A DNA stretch of 64,000 nt from assembly GCF_020509005.1 (NCBI RefSeq), contig NC_063012.1, positions 4,774,001-4,838,000 on the forward strand. Direction: 5' to 3'. The stretch comes from Fulvia fulva (lineage: Eukaryota; Ascomycota; Dothideomycetes; Mycosphaerellales; Mycosphaerellaceae). The position numbers were made by a program, and so were the translations under genes. Each line of letters begins with the position of its first letter. Within the stretch, counting starts at the first letter, position 1. The notes beneath the pieces are model-generated. The model worked only from the letters and a program-made list of their open reading frames with translations, was not told where the DNA came from and did not search any database. Below are positions 57,825-64,000 of the stretch, one piece after another.

Positions 57825-58007
57825 TATTACGGGTAGCCCGCGACCCCTTACTATAGCTACGTCGGCCCGGCTAAACCGCGGACCTTCTATATCGGGTTAG
57901 CGCGCTTAGCTTTACTTTATAACTTCGCCGCGCCTCGCGCTCCTCTTTCGTAGCTTCGTAGAACAACAACTATCTCGTTCGGACCCTATAGTACGTACGC
58001 CCTTATA
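57825..58007 (+). repeat. 3' LTR of Gypsy B (183 bp)
   Basis: Pairs with 38740-38923; followed by agtcc. Confidence 0.9.
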
Positions 58008-61000
58008 AGTCCTTAGCCTTAGATAGTACGTAAAGTATAGCCCTTATAAAGACTAGAAGCGAAGCGTACTTACCTTTAACGACGTTAACTATTAGAATTA
58101 CTCTCTCTATAAGAACGTTAGCCTACTAGTAACGTTACCTATCCCCGAGTTACTACTAACGCCGGTACCCGACTACGATAGCCTTAAGCGACCTAATATC
58201 CGCGACATACCGGTCCCTTAGCCCCTCGAAGTCGGCGCTAAAAGAGTTAGGGCTAAGTATAGAGACGATATTAAGTAGATCAACTTATACGAACTCTAGA
58301 GACTCTATAGTACGAGAGGTACGGAAGTATATACTATATAGATTAACCTACGCGAAGTAAATACGGCTAAGAGCGCGGCCGATCCGGTTATAGTATAAGC
58401 GTTAGGGCTTTACGCTATAATAGTACGAAAGGTTATAGACGGTAACGCTATATTTACGACGCTATATATATTAAAGATAGCTACTATAGGACGCTCCGTT
58501 ATCGATAGGAGTACTAGGTAGAGGCCTACGCGATAAACGTAACTAATTATAACGTATTTATAGAAAAGCTAGACCGGAAGTAGAAGGACCCCGACATACT
58601 CGGTAAGCTACCGGCTATATACTATTATTAGTAAGCTCTATTCTCGAAGTTAGAGTTAGATAAGCTACTACCTTATCGCCCTAGCCTAGATTATAAGATT
58701 AAGCTAAAGAAGGATACTCGGCTACCGTTTAAGCGGCCCTATCCGATTTCGAATAGAGAGTTAGAAGTAGTAAAAGCTTAGGTAGATAACTAACTTTAGA
58801 AAGGTAATATCTAACGTAGTAACTTACCTATAGCATTACCGGTGATTATCGTACGTAAACTAGGTAGTAGACTACGCGTCTATATCGACTACCGCGCCCT
58901 AAACGCTATTACTATAAAATCGAGGTACCCTATCCTACTTATTTAAGATACCCTTAACCGGATTAGTAGTAAGAAGTACTTTACTAAGCTCGATATAATC
59001 GCTACCTTTAATCGTTTACGTATCGCGGAAGGGGACGAGTAGAAAACGGTATTTACTACGCGCTACGGTCAATTCGAATGTCTAGTAATGCCCTTTAGTC
59101 TCTATAATGTACCCGGTACCTTCTAGTTATATATTAATAACGCGCTCCGAGAGTACCTAGACGATTTTACCTCCGCGTACCTCGATAACGTACTTATATT
59201 TAGCGACACCCTAGAGGAGTATATCGTTCACGTCGAGAAGGCTATAGCGAAGCTATAGGAGGTAGGACTTTAACTCGATATCGATAAGTACGAGTTTTAC
59301 GTCTAAGAGACGAAGTACCTTAGCTTAATTATAGGCGCGGACGGTATTAAGATAGATAAGGACAAGATCGCCGTAATCTAAGAATAGGAGACCCCTCGTA
59401 ACCTCATAGATATTCTGTCCTCCCTTAGCTTTTATAACTTCTATAGGCGGTTTATTTATAACCACTTAGGCATTGCCTACCCGACAATATAGCTTACTAA
59501 GAAAGACGTACTATAGGTATTGGGTAATAAATATTAGAACGCTTTCGAACGTATAAAACAAGCGTTTACTAAGGACGATATTATACTCGTACATTTTGTA
59601 CCCGGGCGAGAAACGAAGCTCGAAACGGATACGTTAGACTTCGTTACTACTATAGTAATGTTGTAGTAAGAAGAAGACGGTATATAGCGCCTAGTAGCTT
59701 TTATGTCTAAGAAGATATCGCCGTAAGAATATAACTACGATATCTATAATAAGGAACTACTCGCTATCGTAAAAGCCTTTAAGGAATAGAAGCTAGAGCT
59801 TATGTCTAGAGACATTAATAGAGATAAGGCCGACTTCGAAAAGCTTACCGACGAAAGCGGTAAGCTAATCCTAGTATACTCCGATTATAAGCACCTTAAA
59901 TAGTTTATAAGTACTAAGGTCCTAAATAGACGCTAGGTACGTTAGTCTAAGTTCTTATCGTAGTTCTACTTTAAGATTGTCTATATCCCTAGTAAGACGA
60001 ATATTAAACCTAATACTCTAATACGGCGGCTATAGGACGTCCCTATAAACGATAACGACCTACGAAGACAGTATTAAGAATAGACGTTACTACCTAAGTA
60101 CCGATTCCTTAACATCTCGCCGATAGAGATCCGTCTAGGCCGATAGGACAATAAACTTATAACTAAGATCCGCGTTATATACGGAGAAGCGGAGCTATAG
60201 TAAGCGTTACGCTAGTTAGATATAGGAGAGCCTTATACGCTACTACGCTAGTACCGTATAGATAATAGCGAGGCGGTAGCTATAGGCGGCCTAGTCTATA
60301 TTAAGAATAGATACGGCGGCTATAACGTCTTCGTACTAGACGTACCGGGTTTACGCTTTAAGGTCTTCTAAGCATATTATAGCACCCCCTCTACTAGTTA
60401 CCTAGGTCGTACGAAGACCTACGAGCTTATTACTCTCGACTTTGTCTAGCCCGGCCTTTCGTAGTATATACGTAATAAGATCTTTAAGTACTACGAATAC
60501 CGCTCGTTAAAACCCTCGTAGACGTAATACCTAGGGCTACTAAAACCCCTACTAATCCCGTTTGAACTATAGGACGAAATTGCTATAGATTTCGTAGTAG
60601 GACTACCGAAGAGTACTAATTATAATAGCGTTATATATACTAATACCCTTACGATTACTAACTATACGGGTAAGGGATACTATATAATCCTAGTAAAGGA
60701 GATAACGGCCGAATATATTACCGAGGTCTTCGTCCGGGACTACTACCGCTTATATAGTACCCCTCTATCTATCGTTATAGATCGGGGTAGTTAGTAGCTA
60801 TTAGCTTTTTAGTAACGCTTCTACGAACTAGTAGGGATAGTCTATAAGTTGTCTATAGCCTTCTATCCTAAGACCGATAGACAGTCTAAGAATACGAATA
60901 AGGAGATAGAGAAGTACCTCCGTGTCTTTATCGACTACGTATAAGGAGATTAGGTATAGTAGCTTCCGCTAGCGGAATTCGTAAAGAATAACTAAGTTAT

Positions 61001-62008
61001 AGAAGTAATAGGTATATCGCTATTCTTTACCGAACGAGGTCGCAATCCTCGTACTAGTAACTTTAATAGAGATAGCCTCTCTAAGCGTCTAATACCTACT
61101 AAGTAACGCCTGTCCGTCGAAAAGGCAGAACGTTTTACCTAATAGATAAAGGACTTCCGTACGTACCTATACGAATACTTACGTTACGATTAAGCCCTAT
61201 AAGTAGATAACGCTAACATATACCGTACTATACTACCGCGATATAGCCTAGGCGACCGTGTCTATATTAATACTAAGAACTAGAAGTTATTACGCCTAGC
61301 TAAGAAGCTTAATATCAAATAGTTTATACCGGTAATAATTACTACCGCGCTCGGTAAGAATACGTATAGTATTACCCTACTAGAGACGATCCGCGTAAAT
61401 AACTCCTTCTATTTAAATCTTCTCCGACCGGTAGATCTAGAGGATAACGTACGACCGCCGCTAATCGAGGTTACTAATAAAACTAGTAACACGTTTAAGG
61501 CCTAGGAGGTTAAACGCGTCCTAGATTCTAAGCCGAAGGGTAGAGGCATTACTATACTAGTAAAATAGAAGGGCTATTTAGATAGTAAGTCTACCTAGGA
61601 GCCCGCGAGCGTAGTATATAAGGATATACCGAAGGTAGTCGTAGACTTTAAGTATAATAACCTAACTAAGTCTATACCGATTAACTTTTATCCGCTAGAA
61701 CATTAGATTCCAAATAAGACCTTAGTCGATATAAGGCCGGACGCGAACGTAATAGATCTAGTACCTTAGTTAACCGTAACAGTATAGCCTCTACGTAAAG
61801 GTAATAGCCCTATAGCTCTAGCTAAGGATAACTATACGCCTAATACTAACGATAGCTATATTGAAAGGGTTTTAGTACTAGCCTCTAGTAAGTTATTAGA
61901 GCTAATAGACAAAACGGACAATATAGAGGATAATAAAGCTTTCGCGTTTACGCTACGGGAGATTTAAGGACATACGCTTCGAGATAAAGGTGTTTTAGAG
62001 GAGGGTAG
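58008..62008 (+). pseudogene. pol of Gypsy A, RIPed
   Basis: RT near 58700-59300 with YLDN at about 59178-59189, RNase H near 59600-59950, integrase near 60400-61000, ending in a purine tract before the 3' LTR. No open frame. Confidence 0.75.
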
Positions 62009-62213
62009 TGTTACGGCCGCTCCGTAAGTAAAGGATTCGAATCTGATTACGTGACCCCATGTCACGTGACCCGGATGACTAAGCTCGGCCCGATACCGAC
62101 GCCCGATACCTCGGCCTTTAAGTATAGGCCTCGTTCTTAAACTCTCTTCTCTCTTTAGCTATTGACTTCGTTAATACTATACCCTTATACTCTTGTACTA
62201 TAGTCTCGTAATA
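62009..62213 (+). repeat. 3' LTR of Gypsy A (205 bp)
   Basis: Pairs with 30177-30381. It keeps tgttacgg and several TpG where the other copy has TpA or CpG. Confidence 0.9.
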
Positions 62214-63780
62214 TAGCTAGTTTCTTTTCGAATAATAGTTTAGCGGTTCGCGAGCGTTCCTTTATAATTATATTAGAGGTTATAGTCTAGACAAAATCTC
62301 TATTATCGTCTCCTTTAACAGTAGCTTAATACGCTAGTTAGGTCTTTAGGATAGGTTCGAAGGTCTGCTTAGTAATTACCGATTCCTACTTATCGTTAAT
62401 ACTCTATACCTAGACTAGCTCGCTATCCTATAGGTAATACTCCTTATAGTACTCCGAGTTTAGGGTTATAGTACCTAACGTAAAGTAGATACCTAGCTAG
62501 TGTTTATTATACTAGGGCCTACCTAGCACAATATGATACTCTAGATATATAACCTAGAAGGTTCTAGTCTCCTTATAACTACTACCGAGTATAAGTTCTA
62601 GACTTATACGGTATTCTATTATTTCCGCGGCTATCGAGCCGTTTACTAACCTAAGGGCTAGTAGGTTATTAAGCTTAATTAAGGGCAGATCGTGTTTTTA
62701 CGTATAGGAGAAGTCGATATACTTAGAATTAGTACCGTTATTAAGGAAAGTAAATGCATTTTACCTATTAGCTATCCCTAGTATTACGAGGTATAAGCCG
62801 ATAATAGGGTTATATTCTATTTCTACTATCCTAAGAATATATAATAATAGCTTAAGCCCTTCGGGTAGCTTTACTAGTAGTACCTCTTCGTTATATCTTA
62901 TATTCTCCTTTTTATGTCTACTAGTTATTACGCTTAAGTAGTAGACTAGGTATTTTCCGCCGGTAGTATAACGGTAGTACCGCTAGCGTTAGTACCTAGA
63001 CGTACTAGTATCTCGTACTCGAATAGCTCGTAAGTACGCTACTATAGGCGGTGACCGGGCTTACGACACTTCTTATAGAGGCTCTTACGTATATAGCGAG
63101 TGTTCTTAGCTTCGTCTATAGTCTTACTAAGGCTACTCTTAGATAGTTTAGGTCGGGTAGACTAAGCCTTACGGGTCGGCTTGTTAGAGCCTAAACCTAC
63201 TAGCTTATTATCCTTATTGTCCTTGTTACCGTCCTTCTTATCGTTCTTTAGCTTCTCGGAGCGTAGGTAGAGAGCGTCGAGGATCCTAAAGTCCTTATCT
63301 ACCTAATAGAGATTATCGATTATCTCTTATAACGATTCGGGACGGAAGTTCAGATACTTATTAAGATAGCGGACAGTTAGCTTACGTTATAGGTTGTCTA
63401 TTATATCTTTACCCTTAAGGCCTAGGATGTTAGTATTCTAGCGCTACTTAGGGAAGAAGGTCTAGAAGCTATCCTTATTGTCTATCTTAAGGTTAGTTAG
63501 GCAATTACGAGCCCTACTAATTAGGTTACGGTCTCCGTATCGCTTAGCGAGTTCCTTAATAAGGTCGTTAATGCCCTTATACGTCTTCTTACTACTAGTT
63601 AGGCTACCCGAGATAGTAGGGATCTTTAGTCTAACTAGTTCCTAAGTATTACCTAGTAAGGCTAGTAAGTCGTATACGAACTTAAGTACTACCTTCTTAT
63701 TACGAAAGACCGTATAGTCGATAATAGTCTCTAACTCGGAGAAGAACTTCTTAAGGGAGGGTCTAGATAGCTTACTATTA
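62214..63780 (-). repeat. Second copy of Gypsy C gag segment (1.57 kb)
   Basis: Collinear with 49413-50979 in the same orientation, with scattered differences, mostly CA/TA, TG/TA or paired CG/TA. It starts exactly at the outer edge of the LTR of A and ends abruptly after cttactatta, so both ends are truncated. Confidence 0.9.
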
Positions 63781-64000
63781 AATAGGTACGAGTTACGTAG
63801 TAGTAGAAGACGGCGGATCACACAAAAGACGAAGAAGGACCTAATAGGATAGCGTGTATCTATATATAGTATCGCCGGTGTTAGTATAGGTAGATACTAG
63901 GTGTCCGGATGTTTACTAGCCTATAGGCTAGCAAACCCTAGTCACGTGATCTAGTCACATGACACACCTACACCTATATACTTGTCCTACGGCCTATATG
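63781..64000. other. Unassigned repeat-type sequence at window end
   Basis: Not similar to the Gypsy C copy. It includes agtcacgtgatctagtcac near 63931-63957, resembling the cacgtg patch of the LTRs here; a further LTR may begin or end beyond the window. Confidence 0.4.

Larger units (their letters stand above)
38740..58007 (+). mobile_element. Gypsy element B, RIPed, nested in A
   Basis: Bounded by matching LTRs (38740-38923 and 57825-58007) and an exact 5-bp duplication, agtcc at 38735-38739 and 58008-58012. Interior gag lies at 38924-40453 and continues at 52502 after Gypsy C. Pol shows RT ([18 protein letters not shown] at about 54660-54715) and integrase (IVDFVIGLLDSTLNG at about 56180-56225). 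A purine tract (aggaggggag) lies before the 3' LTR. All coding capacity is lost to RIP stops. Confidence 0.9.
30177..62213 (+). mobile_element. Gypsy element A, RIPed, carrying nested insertions
   Basis: A Ty3/Gypsy element in plus orientation, spread over 32 kb by later insertions. Its own parts are the LTR 30177-30381, gag side 30382-32261 and 37877-38739, pol 58008-62008, and LTR 62009-62213. Pol keeps recognisable RT ([19 protein letters not shown] at about 59150-59205) and integrase (IDFVVGLPKSTNYNSVI at about 60580-60635) despite dense stops. A purine tract (gaggagggtag) precedes the 3' LTR. The 5-bp flanks differ (gatct and tagct), so no target duplication is seen. Confidence 0.85.

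Overview
The window is nuclear DNA from a filamentous ascomycete (Pezizomycotina; a plant-associated Dothideomycete such as the Mycosphaerellales fits best, but that last step is inference). The signs are short GT-AG introns with CTAAC/CTGAC-like branch sites, Zn2Cys6 regulators, fungal housekeeping genes (ERB1, RIC1, CK2 beta, TIM54), and a repeat block mutated in the way repeat-induced point mutation (RIP) works.

1-10.6 kb is a decaying accessory segment. It holds an amino-acid/GABA-type permease pseudogene, an intact MFS transporter, a P450 pseudogene cut off at its haem motif, a GH78 alpha-L-rhamnosidase that has lost its N-terminus and now abuts the last exon of a sugar transporter, and an intact Zn2Cys6 regulator. 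The last three look like the scar of a rhamnoside-utilisation cluster.

11.3-29.1 kb is a gene island: ERB1 (ribosome biogenesis), a SnoaL-like protein, RIC1 (Golgi Rab GEF), CK2 beta, TIM54, a second Zn2Cys6 regulator with a GC-AG intron, an NTF2-like small protein, a Cys/His-rich hypothetical, a thioredoxin-like ER membrane protein, and, next to the repeats, a cysteine-rich secreted protein with a GPI-type tail.

29.2-64 kb is a nest of transposons. A pogo/Fot1 transposase relic comes first. Then Ty3/Gypsy element A (LTRs 30177-30381 and 62009-62213) contains Gypsy B (38740-58007, TSD agtcc), which contains Gypsy C in reverse (40454-52501, TSD aagac), which contains a Tad1-like LINE (44141-49077, 12-bp TSD). 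All are RIPed, with CpA and TpG almost removed, TpA raised and CpG largely kept. A Ty1/Copia element (32262-37876, TSD aggag) sits in A with identical 235-bp LTRs, a 1543-codon intact gag-pol frame and no RIP.

The nest can be read as a time series: outer elements are RIPed on both strands, the LINE mainly on one strand, and the Copia not at all. Comparing duplicated copies inside the nest also shows repeated paired CG-to-TA changes, a possible second route of RIP decay.
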